DNA of 64,000 bases from Fen-1298 sp963833465 (GCA_963833465.1 CAWHXW010000003.1:1-64000), one strand, 5' to 3'; shown: positions 51,690 to 61,707, counted from the stretch's first letter. The notes: a model not told the origin generated them from the letters alone. Translations and numbers: made by a program.

Positions 51690-52220
51690 TTATAAAAATT
51701 CTTTCACTGCTTCTAATAAAGTTTTAATTTGAGATGCCTGAAATTCCGATGAATTTCCAATTCGTATAGTCCTTAAACCTGCCGCTTGTCCTGCTATAAC
51801 ATCACTTTCAGTGTCACCAATCAAATAACTTTCGTTGAGATTTATTTTTGTATTATTTTTCTGAAATTCCTCAACAGCTTTAAATATTAAACCGGGCTTC
51901 GGTTTTCTGCAATAGCATCTGTCTGAGGTGTCATGAGGACAGAAATAAATAGCATCGATATTACCATTATGCGCTTGTATTTCCATCTTCATCTTCTCAT
52001 GAATATCTTGTAATTTTTTTTCTGATATAATACCTTTTCCAACGCAGCTCTGATTAGTGATAATAATAGTAAGGATATCTTTGCTCTTAAGTATTTCCAT
52101 CGCTTCAAAGACACCGGGCAAAAAGAAAAACTCGCTCCAATCTTTTACATAATCGTCTTCAGGCATCTTTCTGTTTATTACTCCGTCCCGATCAAGAAAG
52201 ACGGCTCTTTTATTCATCAT
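51690..52220 (-). CDS. gmhB: HAD-IIIA phosphatase, D-glycero-D-manno-heptose 1,7-bisphosphatase-like
   Basis: A 176-residue HAD phosphatase from ATG 52220 (an upstream in-frame start at 52241 is less fitting). The nucleophile block is 'RAVFLDRDGVINRK', the zinc loop 'CPHDTSDRCYCRKPKPGLI', and the last acid motif 'YLIGDTESDVIAGQAAGLRTIRI'. It would remove the C7 phosphate from heptose 1,7-bisphosphate, linking the HddA- and HddC-like steps. The HisB phosphatase of the his operon is a relative, but that one is fused to a dehydratase. Confidence 0.85.
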   Translation of the reverse strand: MMNKRAVFLDRDGVINRKMPEDDYVKDWSEFFFLPGVFEAMEILKSKDILTIIITNQSCVGKGIISEKKLQDIHEKMKMEIQAHNGNIDAIYFCPHDTSDRCYCRKPKPGLIFKAVEEFQKNNTKINLNESYLIGDTESDVIAGQAAGLRTIRIGNSSEFQASQIKTLLEAVKEFL

Positions 52221-52272
52221 AGAACAACTCAATCTCGACACACATCAAAGAAAAGATGCATCTTTTGTCGGT

Positions 52273-53289
52273 CTACCTGGTCGTAAATTTCCGTCCTTTT
52301 TGAATTTTATCGCGCCAATAGTTTAACAGATCCTGCATCGTTTTTTCAAATGGTATTTGAGGTGCCCATCCGGTGTGTTTCTTAAACTTGTTTGTATCAG
52401 GGACCTGCAAGTCGGCATCCAAAGGACGAATTCGTGATTCCTCAATTTCAATTTTAATTGAGTCTTTATTAGGCGAGAGAGAAATAAGATGTTTTAGCAT
52501 GTCTGCTACTGTGCAGGAAAATGTGCCGCCGATATTGTAATATTCGCCCGGTATAGGATTCACTGTCACAAGCATAAAATATGCCCTGACGGCATCTCTT
52601 ACATCAGACCATGTCCGCAGAGAATTCAAGTTGCCGGTTTTGACTATTGGCGGAATTAATCCCTTTTCTATCATCGCTATTTGTTTAGCAAAAGTAGATT
52701 CGGCAAAAACGTCACCCCGGCGCGGTCCTGTATGAGTGAACATTCGCGTAACGACAATCCGTTGTCTATACGCCTCTGCATGAAACCTTCCGACAAGATC
52801 GGTTCCTGCTTTGGAAATTGCATAAGGAGAAGCAGGATGAAACGAGCATTCTTCATCAATAGGCAATTTTTCTTTTGAAACCCGGCCAAAAACTTCCGAT
52901 GAAGAACAAACATGGATCACCGGATCTATGTTTGAACATTTACGTAATGCTTCAAGCAGACGCTCGGTACCGATAATATTTGTGTCAAGGGTTTGCAGTG
53001 GAGATATAAAACTGGTGGATGGAAAACTCTGGGCAGCAAGATGAAAAACATAGTCTGGCATGCTTTCCTCAACGGCATTTTGCAGGGAAATATAATCGCA
53101 TAAATCTCCATTGATGAAATAAACTCTATCTTTTTTGTTTGCGCGGTCTATCAGGTGTTCAACATTATCCAGCGGACTGCGCCAACGGCACATCCCGAAA
53201 AGATCCCAGTCTGAATTCTCTAAAAGGTAATCAGCAAGATGAGATCCTACCATCCCCGTTATACCTGTAATGAGTGCTCGCTTTTTCAT
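52273..53289 (-). CDS. GDP-mannose 4,6-dehydratase family protein (possibly GDP-heptose dehydratase)
   Basis: A 338-residue extended SDR from ATG 53289: 'RALITGITGMVGSHLADYLLEN', 'DYVFHLAAQSFPSTSFISPLQTLDTNIIGTERLLEALR', 'HVCSSSEVFGRVSKEKLPIDEE', catalytic 'SPYAISKAGTDLVGRF' (Tyr and Lys intact), 'RMFTHTGPRRGDVF' and a GMD-type 'ESRIRPLDADLQVPDTNKFKKHTGW'. It forms the 4-keto-6-deoxy sugar nucleotide. Given the heptose genes, GDP-heptose is as plausible a substrate as GDP-mannose. The ATG overlaps the stop of the YfhO gene (ATGA). Confidence 0.85.
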   Translation of the reverse strand: MKKRALITGITGMVGSHLADYLLENSDWDLFGMCRWRSPLDNVEHLIDRANKKDRVYFINGDLCDYISLQNAVEESMPDYVFHLAAQSFPSTSFISPLQTLDTNIIGTERLLEALRKCSNIDPVIHVCSSSEVFGRVSKEKLPIDEECSFHPASPYAISKAGTDLVGRFHAEAYRQRIVVTRMFTHTGPRRGDVFAESTFAKQIAMIEKGLIPPIVKTGNLNSLRTWSDVRDAVRAYFMLVTVNPIPGEYYNIGGTFSCTVADMLKHLISLSPNKDSIKIEIEESRIRPLDADLQVPDTNKFKKHTGWAPQIPFEKTMQDLLNYWRDKIQKGRKFTTR

Positions 53290-55835
53290 GTGAACATCCT
53301 TTTGTTTTTGATGCTTAACACAGTTATCGTACAAAGCAAGCAACCCAATACTAATAAATTCATTATTAAGCTCACCGTTTTTCCGATAGTAAATGTTGCT
53401 GGCTCAAATTTCATCACTAATGTATGTGTGCCTGAGGGAATAATTACTCCGCGGAATAAATAATTAAGTCTTAAAATCTCGGTTTCTTTTCCATCAATGA
53501 GTGCCTTCCATCCTTTTGGATAGTATGTCTCGCTGAGGAATAAAAGATTATTTCCGGTTGCCGTTGCACGCACTTCAAAATTTTGTAGTCCATAATGAAC
53601 GAATGTTGCTTCTGCGCCTTGTAATGGAGGTTCGATTTTTGCCGCGATTGCTTTTGAGAGATAGGCAACATCACGTGGATTGAATGACATCGCAGCTATT
53701 TTATTAAGTGTGCTCAAACTGTCGCTTACTTCATACCGATTAACAAAAAATGCTCTCGGCAGCCACGAACGAAAAGCGTAAACTTTTGTTCCTGGACTAT
53801 TATATACCTGCACTAATCCAGCGTTTGATTCATCCCGGTTAGTAATAAGATATTTGACATTCATGAGCTGCCAGACAAGCGGATTTCCGAATCCGGCAAC
53901 GTCAACCATATCTTGATAAATGCGCATCTTAGCGCCTTGATATCCATAAGCATTTTGGACACGCCAATAGGCAAGCGAATTATCATAAATTGGCTGGCCG
54001 TCCTGAATTTTCAATACACGGAAGACCGAAGTATCTTGCTGTAATATTTTTATATATTCAGGTGCCGCCATAGTTTCAATAGTTTCCTGCCGGTCTTTGG
54101 GGTCTGAGGTTTTCCATCCAACACGCCATAAGTCAACAAGAACTAAAACAATAAGCATGCAATACAAAGCCGTAGATTTCAGCTTCCCTTTTTGATAATA
54201 ATAAAAAGCCCCAAAAACAAGAAGCAATAGAACAAATCCGACAAGTATATCTGATGAAACAGAAGAACTAATAAAATCATAGAACATTTCAATAACAGCC
54301 GGATTTAATTGACCATAGGAACGTGAAAGTACTTTTCCGATTTCTTGAAGAGAAAAGAAGGAAGAATAAAAATCTTTTATTAAGCTTGACCCGATAAGAG
54401 ATAAAACAACACCGAGACTCAGTCCACCAAGAATATATTTCCATTTTTTTTCTTGCTCTGGATTCATTTTTATATTGCGTTCCGCCAAGAACGATGTAAT
54501 TCCATAACCGGCAAGCATCGGTGTGCAGAATTGCACAAGTATTAGAATGAGAACCGGTGCGCGAAACTTGTTGAATAAGGGAACAAACCAATACATCAGA
54601 TCGTAGATAAATGACAGCTCTCTGCCAAATGCAACAAACAGTGCAAAGACAATCAACCCGCTCATAAACTGGACGAACGGATCTTTACGAAAACGATAAG
54701 CACCTGCGATTGCAAGAATGATAACAATGATACCCATATACTGCGGGCCGTCCACAATTGGTTGTTCACCCAAATAGAAATATAACCGCTGAGGTTGATT
54801 TCTTGTTAATGGACCTTGATAAGAAAGCGGTCCAAATCCGTACCATGACGGCACGAAGAACGTCATAATCTCACCGGGACTAAATGACCAGTTGGTAGCA
54901 TAATCATAATCGAGGCCGCCTTCTATAGTTTTTGTTTGCTGCGCCGATGCTGTTTGAACAATCGGATTTGCGCCTCGAATTGAATATGGATTATATTCAA
55001 GAGTAGAAAAATATTGATCTGCACCCATTAGAAATGCCAAAGCGGACGCGAGAATTAATGCCGCTCCGCTTGCAAGAACATTTTTCCAATTTTCTTTTTT
55101 AAACAATGCGCGCACGAAGAAAAACAGCAAGTACAGCCCCAATGCCAGATAAATATAGAAAATAAACTGCACATGAAGCGGTTCTAATAAAAGTCGTAAA
55201 ACAAGGATAAGTATAAGCGCCAATAAAAAGTGAAACTTTTCCCGTAGTTTATCTACAATTAAAAAGACATAAGGAAACCATGCCAGTACTGCGAGCTTTG
55301 TCATATGACCCATCATAATAAGAAGGGAAACGTAGGTTGCATACATAGCCATCAGTGATACAATTACTGCAACAGATTTATTTTTAAGTTTCTGAAACGC
55401 GAATAAATAGACACCAATACCATACACTAAATAGTACAATCGCCATGTGCCCGATTGGCTGCCATCATCAAAGAAGCAATAAGTAAGAACTTTACGGATG
55501 AATTGCTCCCACAGGAATGTGGTAACATCAAAAGTTCTTTGTACTGCAAATGTGACACTCGCGTAGCCAGGCATGCCGCAGAAAATGTAAGGGTTCCATA
55601 GTGGAAAAATTCCTTCTGTTTGTGCATCCTTATATAAAGTTTCCCAGCTATGTGATGCAATTGTATCTGCAGACTGGTAGGTTTTGCCGTCAAAAATAAT
55701 GGAATGAAAAAAGATCAACAAACTTATGTAAATAAGAATAATTGCAGCAAGATGTTGATATTTTGGCGGTATTATAGGATGTTCAGCACGTACTGTTTTT
55801 GGAGTGCGGACTTGCTCTTTTACAGTTTTTGCCAT
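53286..55835 (-). CDS. YfhO family multi-spanning membrane protein
   Basis: An 849-residue membrane protein with about 13 hydrophobic segments. The periplasmic loop 'FDGKTYQSADTIASHSWETL...GIFPLWNPYIFCGMPGYASVTF' (about 50-100) and the C-terminal soluble part ('FRVLKIQDGQPIYDNSLAYWRVQNAYGYQGAKMRIYQDM', 'LFLSETYYPKGWKALIDGKE') are YfhO signatures. YfhO proteins are GT-C-like and linked to glycosylation of cell-surface polymers in Gram-positives; in this phylum the role is not defined. The gene is first of the coupled run down to the glycosyltransferases and overlaps the 4,6-dehydratase gene. Confidence 0.88.
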   Translation of the reverse strand: MAKTVKEQVRTPKTVRAEHPIIPPKYQHLAAIILIYISLLIFFHSIIFDGKTYQSADTIASHSWETLYKDAQTEGIFPLWNPYIFCGMPGYASVTFAVQRTFDVTTFLWEQFIRKVLTYCFFDDGSQSGTWRLYYLVYGIGVYLFAFQKLKNKSVAVIVSLMAMYATYVSLLIMMGHMTKLAVLAWFPYVFLIVDKLREKFHFLLALILILVLRLLLEPLHVQFIFYIYLALGLYLLFFFVRALFKKENWKNVLASGAALILASALAFLMGADQYFSTLEYNPYSIRGANPIVQTASAQQTKTIEGGLDYDYATNWSFSPGEIMTFFVPSWYGFGPLSYQGPLTRNQPQRLYFYLGEQPIVDGPQYMGIIVIILAIAGAYRFRKDPFVQFMSGLIVFALFVAFGRELSFIYDLMYWFVPLFNKFRAPVLILILVQFCTPMLAGYGITSFLAERNIKMNPEQEKKWKYILGGLSLGVVLSLIGSSLIKDFYSSFFSLQEIGKVLSRSYGQLNPAVIEMFYDFISSSVSSDILVGFVLLLLVFGAFYYYQKGKLKSTALYCMLIVLVLVDLWRVGWKTSDPKDRQETIETMAAPEYIKILQQDTSVFRVLKIQDGQPIYDNSLAYWRVQNAYGYQGAKMRIYQDMVDVAGFGNPLVWQLMNVKYLITNRDESNAGLVQVYNSPGTKVYAFRSWLPRAFFVNRYEVSDSLSTLNKIAAMSFNPRDVAYLSKAIAAKIEPPLQGAEATFVHYGLQNFEVRATATGNNLLFLSETYYPKGWKALIDGKETEILRLNYLFRGVIIPSGTHTLVMKFEPATFTIGKTVSLIMNLLVLGCLLCTITVLSIKNKRMFT

Positions 55836-56000
55836 AAATATTTTCTATTCTTAATGAAAATTGAGAATAATTTATCCGAAAATCAGTATTTTTAACACAC
55901 TGCTAAAAGAATAATAAAGAGAAAAGCGCTCACATTCAATCAATTCGTCGTTTCTACTGAAGAAAAACAATTGTTTTTTTACAATTGCCAGTCTATTCAT

Positions 56001-56040
56001 AAAAACAAAAAAGCGGCTTAGAGACTTAAGCCGCTTTTGT
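56001..56040 (-). terminator. Rho-independent terminator for the FG-GAP gene
   Basis: A 10-bp perfect stem, AAGCGGCTTA (56011-56020) with TAAGCCGCTT (56027-56036), and a six-base loop. On the minus strand the stem is followed by a T-rich run (TTTTGTTTTT), so it ends transcription from the FG-GAP gene 28 bases upstream. The plus strand has only TTTTG after it. The rest of the 55836-56067 gap shows nothing else. Confidence 0.85.
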
Positions 56041-56067
56041 ATGTTAATAGTTTTTGAGGATTTGAAA

Positions 56068-58405
56068 CTATTTCAGCAGAATCATTTTCTTCGTATCTAC
56101 AAAATGATGATTAGGATTACTCAAATCTGTAGCGTCTATTCTGTAGAAATACATTCCACTTGCGACTTTCGCATTCCAGACGACTGATTGATATCCCGCA
56201 GATTGTTCATTGTTAACCAGTTCAGTTACTACCTGGCCAAGGATATTGAATATTTTAATTTTGACTTGACTACGAGAAGGCAGAGCATATTGAATGGTTG
56301 TCGACGGGTTAAATGGATTTGGATAATTTTGAGATAGACTAAACGACTTGGGGATTTCAGAAGTATTGCGATTGACGCCCACCGTTCCATTGTTAACTGA
56401 ATATCCGCTATCCGGTCCGATGATCGTATAGATTGCTGGATTCGCCGTGAAAGCGATGATTTTAAATGTAGACCAATATTTTTGGTTTCCACTTGTTGAA
56501 TCGATGAGTGTCGGTGCAATGACCTGGTAAATACTATCAGTGAGAACTGGAATTTCGGTTAGAAGATATGTCCATACTGAATCATCATATCGATAGATGC
56601 CGAATTGTGTTACTCCTAAAGAAATCGGCGAACCCATAGTAAGCCATCTTATATAAACTTGTTTGCCATTATCATTTGGAACATCCCATATACATATAGG
56701 AACTGCTTTTAGGGATATTTTAATAATAGGATTCACAGAATCATTACTTGATATCATCAAACTATCATTATAATTATAAGTTATCACTGAGGCTGGTGGC
56801 GAAAACTCAACAAGAATACTATCGCAACTTATCGGAGGAACAGTAACCGATGTTTTATTAATAGTAAATACTGGATTAGAAGAAGTAATGTTACTGATAA
56901 CCAAAGAGCTATCTGAGCCGTCGTTGTAAATCTTGAGGTACTGACTCCTTTTATTTCCTGATGGAACAGAACAACCGAAAGATAGTGATAAAGTAGCTGG
57001 ACGGATACTTGCACTTCTACTTCTTGGAGCATTCTTAAAGATTGTTATAAAATTACTGCTGCTATTCATCACTGCAATGTCCAATGTTCCATCTCCATTT
57101 AAATCAGCAGCCGTTACGGAAAAAGATCCACCCGGTGTGCTAATAATAGATGAATCTTGAGTAAATGTTCCATTTCCATTGTTGATCCAAATAGTGTTGG
57201 AACCATTACCAACCACGGTCAAATCAATCGCACCATCTCCATTAAGATCTGCTGCCAATGCTAAAATTGGGAAATATCCAACATTCAACGTTGAGGCTAG
57301 TGTAAAGGCACCGTTGCCATCATTTTTTAATATTGAAACAGTACCTGATCCATAATTTACGACTGCTAAATCAACTGTTCCATTTCCATCGAAATCTGCA
57401 GCGACTACACTATAAGCCATATCCCCTACGGGGATAGTTGCTGTCTGTGTAAATGTTCCGTCTCCGTTGTTCATTAAAATTGAAACATCGTTCGAATTAA
57501 TATTTGCAACGGCTAAATCAATACTCCCATCTCCATTAAAATCCGCTGCAGCTACTGAATGCGGTGCAGATCCTACTCCGATCATTGTGTTGTTTGTGAA
57601 TGTTCCATCCCCATTGTTTTTCAATAACCAGATAGCGTTTGTATTAGTATTCGCAATAATTAAGTCCATAGCTCCATCGCCATCCACGTCAGCAGCTATC
57701 ATTGCAGTTGGGCCACTTCCACCACTTATTATCGGACCAGCTGTAAATGTTCCATTCCCATTATTTTTAAAGATTGAAACAGTGCCTGAATAATTTAATA
57801 TCGCCAAATCAGTATATCCATCACCATCAAGATCGGCAGCAGAAACAACACACGCACCGTTTCCTCCATTGATTGTTGAACTTAAGGTGAAGGTTCCATT
57901 ACCATTGTTTTTCAATATGGAAATCGTGTTGGAACCATAATTGACTACAGCTAAATCAATATTCCCATCTCCATTAAAATCCGCAGCCGCGACAGAGCGA
58001 GGATTATTATCCACTCCAATAGATGTGCTTTGCGTAAAGACCCCTAAACTAGTGCGTGCCTCTATGGTGAAGTTCCAGCTATAACTCTTAGTCAATGTTA
58101 CTGTTACTACTTCACCAACGCTGAATGAAGAGTTCGGCGTTATCGTTACGGTTTTTGTGCTTAAACTATAATCGAACGTCCCCGGATGCAATCCACTTAT
58201 TGAACCATTGATACGGATTGTGGCATTCGTAAATGTAGAGGGAGTCATGTCCGTTGCGAATGTTACCTTATATCGTTGTATTTGGTGCCACGTTCAGTGC
58301 ATTGTGCGTTGGTGTTGTAGAAGCAACAGTTGGAGATGCTTGTGCTAAAATGTGGCAAAAGAAAAATGTGGATAAGAGAACTATAACAAAACAATTGTTT
58401 TTCAT
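56068..58405 (-). pseudogene. Secreted FG-GAP/VCBS-repeat protein with T9SS sorting domain, 5' frameshift
   Basis: The gene starts at ATG 58405 with a signal peptide (MKNNCFVIVLLSTFFFCHILAQ), then a Big_5-type Ig-like domain opening 'PTVASTTPTHNALNVAPNTTI' that hits TAA at 58268-58270. Removing one base there continues as 'VTFATDMTPSTFTNATIRING' in the frame open to 56068. Next come seven FG-GAP repeats of about 48 residues ('AADFNGDGNIDLAVVNYGSNTISILKNNGNGTFT'; Ca-binding D-x-D/N-x-D-G), an ASPM/HYDIN-like Ig domain (about 400-500 of that frame), and a type IX sorting domain ('SLSQNYPNPFNPSTTIQYALP' to 'KMILLK'). The product would be a surface or secreted adhesin-like protein. Whether the frameshift is real is open. 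Confidence 0.85.
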
Positions 58406-58532
58406 AGTTATCTGGCCCTTCCCTAATAAAGTGACAGTTAACTTTTTACTTTTAAAAATTGTCTTGAGGATAGAATCTAAACTTTGATTAATAAATTGTA
58501 GAATAATTTTGAATTAGATGCAAGTAAAATAC

Positions 58533-59360
58533 TTAGATATCTTTAGTTAGTAATGCCTTACGAGCTATCACATTTAAGCCAGTTCCTGTTTTATTCTCGG
58601 TAGTATAATCTAACCACATCATTAGTAGAACCAGCGGAAGTGCAAAAAGGTAGTAAAAGGGTAGCAAAACAAAGAAAATCTTAGAAACATTTAACATTTG
58701 CATTGGATACTTTATGCCAAGTTTCCAGTATCGGTTGCCCCAGTGTCCGTATGTATAGCGAATTGATTCGATGTTGAATCCCGCCGACTCCAATTTTTTC
58801 TGAATCTCCTCTGCACCGTATCCGTTGCGGGCATGTTCACCAATGAAACTCTCTTCGTTGTCGGAATGTGCATCCGATCCGCCGAGGTTTGATGGCGTGT
58901 TGATGAGAATCGTTCCGCCAGACTTTAGTGCGCGGAAGAAATTGTGGAAAACACCAATGTCGTCAGGAATATGCTCCATTACATCGACAGAAAGAATAAA
59001 ATCAAATTTATCCGAATGATGAATCTGTGTCAGGTCCTCAACTGCAAATGTGCATCGAGTTAATCCGATTGAGTGAAAGAAATTATTACAGTCGCTAACC
59101 TGTTCTTCCTTTAAGTCAATACCAAAAATAGTTGAAAGCGGAAAATGTTTAGCGATGTAATATGAATACTGACCAAAACCGCTTCCTGCATCATAAACAG
59201 CAAAAGGTTTTTTCCCGCTGCCAAGCTGCCGCGTTAGTTCACGTTTTACATACCATTCGCGCAGAAACATAATCCCGAGCAACTTGTAAAAAAGAATTCT
59301 TAGCAGCGGATATTTTCGGACAACGTCGCCAAAAACTTTCTTGATGGGATCGTATTGCAT
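58533..59360 (-). CDS. Class I methyltransferase with C-terminal membrane segment
   Basis: A 275-residue protein with a Methyltransf_11-like core: 'FAVYDAGSGFGQYSYYIAKHFPLSTIFGIDLKEEQVSDCNNFF', 'CTFAVEDLTQIHHSDKFDFILSVDVMEHIPDDIGVFHNFFRALKSGGTILINTPSNL'. The C-terminus has a long hydrophobic stretch (about 225-250), probably anchoring it at the inner membrane near lipid-linked glycans. The target is unknown. A 127-base gap separates it from the FG-GAP gene start, with no hairpin seen. Confidence 0.82.
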   Translation of the reverse strand: MQYDPIKKVFGDVVRKYPLLRILFYKLLGIMFLREWYVKRELTRQLGSGKKPFAVYDAGSGFGQYSYYIAKHFPLSTIFGIDLKEEQVSDCNNFFHSIGLTRCTFAVEDLTQIHHSDKFDFILSVDVMEHIPDDIGVFHNFFRALKSGGTILINTPSNLGGSDAHSDNEESFIGEHARNGYGAEEIQKKLESAGFNIESIRYTYGHWGNRYWKLGIKYPMQMLNVSKIFFVLLPFYYLFALPLVLLMMWLDYTTENKTGTGLNVIARKALLTKDI

Positions 59361-59413
59361 TCAGGTCAAAATTAAAAATGAAAATTAATAAATGAATAAT
59401 GAAATTTACATTC

Positions 59414-60532
59414 TCATGCCATCTGATTTTGAATATGCAAAAATAGTTGTTCCGGTGTGATAGAATTCATACAATTCGGATTGAAATCGCAACGTGGTTT
59501 GTAGCAGACAAGACAATCAAGATTTGCCTGCACCTTAACAATCTGCCCACTGTAAGAATCAATCTCTGCTGTTGATGTTGGACCAAAAAACGCAATGACT
59601 TTTTTCTTCAATGCTGTTGCAACATGAAGCGCAAGTGTATCACCCGTAACAAATACATCGCTTAATGTCACTAACGCGAAAAATTGCCGCAAGGAATTGC
59701 CTGTGCCTGTATTCACAACTCGCGTTGGATGAAGATTAGAAAGATATTCATTTCGCTCTTTTTCTGATTGGCCGCCATAAAGAAGAATGGTCGCATTTGT
59801 TCCTTCAAGGAGCAATTTGATAAGTTTCTCAAATCCGTCCAGAGTCCATTGCTTAAACTGCCACCTATCGCTGGCGCCGGTGTTCATACCGATCTTCAAA
59901 GATTTATGGTCTAAACCATTTTGTTCAGCAAAGGAATGTGCGAATTTCAGTTCTTCCTCAGACAACTCGATGATGATGTTTTTCTTTGTCGTCTTCAAAC
60001 TACAAATTTCAAGCATCATGTCTTGGAAGGATTGCGTGTTCTTTTTCTTTATATCATCGAAAGCGCCCATCTCTAACCATTTGATTGCCTCGACATTAAA
60101 AGGGAAGACATTTCCTCGCGTATCGATCCCATATCCAATTTTCTCTTTGCTTTTTGCGGTCGATGCCAGCACTGCGCTGTCCGGTGCGGAATCCAGATTG
60201 ATGACGACATCGAATTCCTCAACTATAACATGCAAAATTGTTTCCGTTGATTCATAAGCAAAAATGCGATCTACCAGCTTGTTATTTTCGAAGAGAGGCA
60301 GCGCATTTTCGCAAGTGATCCAAGTGATCTCACTTTTTGGATATTTTTCTTTCAGCCCGTGAAGTATGCACGTCGTCCGCAATACGTCGCCGACAGCTTC
60401 TAATTTGATAATTAGAATACGCGTCTGTTCAGTTTCGTAGTAAGGACAAACATCGCATTTTATACCTTCGCGTTTATTGAATGAACATGGTCGGTCGCCG
60501 GGAAAATATTTACAGTCGCTTTTTAGAATCAT
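59414..60532 (-). CDS. Glycosyltransferase family 9 (heptosyltransferase-like)
   Basis: A 372-residue GT9 enzyme. An N-terminal Cys segment ('CKYFPGDRPCSFNKREGIKCDVCPYY') precedes 'ILIIKLEAVGDVLRTTCILHGLKEKYPKSEITWIT', the classic heptosyltransferase opening. The second half has 'IGMNTGASDRWQFKQWTLDGFEKLI', 'TILLYGGQSEKERNEYL' and 'DVFVTGDTLALHVATALKKKVIAFFGPTSTAEID'. A second Cys cluster follows ('CLVCYKPRCDFNPNC'), so a metal site joining both ends is possible. It may transfer the heptose made by this locus, although GT9 members also act on LPS core. Confidence 0.87.
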   Translation of the reverse strand: MILKSDCKYFPGDRPCSFNKREGIKCDVCPYYETEQTRILIIKLEAVGDVLRTTCILHGLKEKYPKSEITWITCENALPLFENNKLVDRIFAYESTETILHVIVEEFDVVINLDSAPDSAVLASTAKSKEKIGYGIDTRGNVFPFNVEAIKWLEMGAFDDIKKKNTQSFQDMMLEICSLKTTKKNIIIELSEEELKFAHSFAEQNGLDHKSLKIGMNTGASDRWQFKQWTLDGFEKLIKLLLEGTNATILLYGGQSEKERNEYLSNLHPTRVVNTGTGNSLRQFFALVTLSDVFVTGDTLALHVATALKKKVIAFFGPTSTAEIDSYSGQIVKVQANLDCLVCYKPRCDFNPNCMNSITPEQLFLHIQNQMA

Positions 60533-60564
60533 TAAGATATTTTCGATTTAGAGATTTTGTAATA

Positions 60565-61707
60565 TTAAGATTTTAAATCCTTTTGAATTTCATCGAATAC
60601 ATTTCGAATATTATTGAAACTATTTTCTTGCCGCTTTGTTTCTATGTTATGAGAAAACTCTTCTTCTCGATTTTCTTTGAAATACCGAATAACAGCATCG
60701 GCAAGTTTTGGAATATCATGAGCGGGTACAATAAATCCGGTCTTGCCGTCATCCACTAATTCCGCAAGACCTCCTACGTTTGTTATCACTATCGGTTTTG
60801 CAAAGCCGTATGCAATACTCAGGATACCGCTTTGAGTCGCTTCATTGTATGGAAGGACGGCAAGGTTCGCTGTCGTAAAATAAAGATGCACTGTTTCATT
60901 TGCAACATACTCATTAATTATAGTGACACTGTTTTCAAGATCTAATCGTTTTATAGTGTCATGATACGGCTTAGGGTTGTCGTAAAATTCACCGACAACA
61001 AGAAGATGTACGTTGCTGATATGTTTCCTAATTAACGGTAGTGCTTCTATAAGATTCAACAGACCTTTATATTGTCGAATGTAGCCGAAGAATAAAATTA
61101 CATTCTTGCCTTCTAATCCAAGCTGCTCTTGAGCTTGTTGTTGTGTCAGCCGCTCTGTTGTTTGATAACAATCATAAATAGGAAGCGAAGAATGAAATAC
61201 TTTTATCTGCGGATATAATTTTTTGATTCCTTCTTCAACAACTTTTGATAGAACAAGAAATCTGTTGGCAGTTTGCAATGCAATCCTTGTAAGGAGTACA
61301 TCTATCCATCTGCCTTCGTGTGAGATAACATTTTCTGCTATAATGACAACAGGTTTTTTTGTTCGTTGCTTGAATGTTGAGGCAATTGTTCTAACAATTA
61401 AAGCGAAGAATGGATTCCACCACGTAAAGACAAGCATGTCAGGATTCAGCGATACAGCAAGACGCGAAGCTTTTAACCAAGTGAATGGATTTAAACAATC
61501 AATAATGGGGGTGGCAGGATGCTTCTTGATTGCACTACCGCTAATATCTGTTTGACGAACTCCTGGAAATAGAAATCCCGGATATAAACGCGAATAAGAA
61601 ATTACATGCACATCGTTTGATGCTGTTAATGATTCATAAAGGTGTCCAACTAAAAGCGCATTGCCGCCTCGGATTGGATAGGCCGGACCGATGAGCACAA
61701 TTTTCAT
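60565..61707 (-). CDS. Glycosyltransferase family 4 protein
   Basis: A 380-residue GT-B enzyme: 'KIVLIGPAYPIRGGNALLVGHLYESL' at the N-terminus, 'VILFFGYIRQYKGLLNLIEALPLIRKHISNVHLLVVGEFYD' and 'AVLPYNEATQSGILSIAYGFAKPIVITNVGGLAELVDDGKTGFIVPAHDIPKLADAVIRYF' in the donor half. Here the E of the EX7E motif is in 'YNEATQSGILSIAYG'. The donor sugar is unknown. The start overlaps the membrane GT39-like gene stop by four bases. Confidence 0.88.
   Translation of the reverse strand: MKIVLIGPAYPIRGGNALLVGHLYESLTASNDVHVISYSRLYPGFLFPGVRQTDISGSAIKKHPATPIIDCLNPFTWLKASRLAVSLNPDMLVFTWWNPFFALIVRTIASTFKQRTKKPVVIIAENVISHEGRWIDVLLTRIALQTANRFLVLSKVVEEGIKKLYPQIKVFHSSLPIYDCYQTTERLTQQQAQEQLGLEGKNVILFFGYIRQYKGLLNLIEALPLIRKHISNVHLLVVGEFYDNPKPYHDTIKRLDLENSVTIINEYVANETVHLYFTTANLAVLPYNEATQSGILSIAYGFAKPIVITNVGGLAELVDDGKTGFIVPAHDIPKLADAVIRYFKENREEEFSHNIETKRQENSFNNIRNVFDEIQKDLKS

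Noticed and set aside
56990..58040. Periodic DNA similarity of about 145 bases
   Set aside because: It is explained by the seven FG-GAP protein repeats and is too diverged to be a separate DNA repeat array.
58254..58487. Plus-strand open frame opposite the start of the FG-GAP gene
   Set aside because: It is the complement of the signal peptide region; the minus strand has the better explanation.
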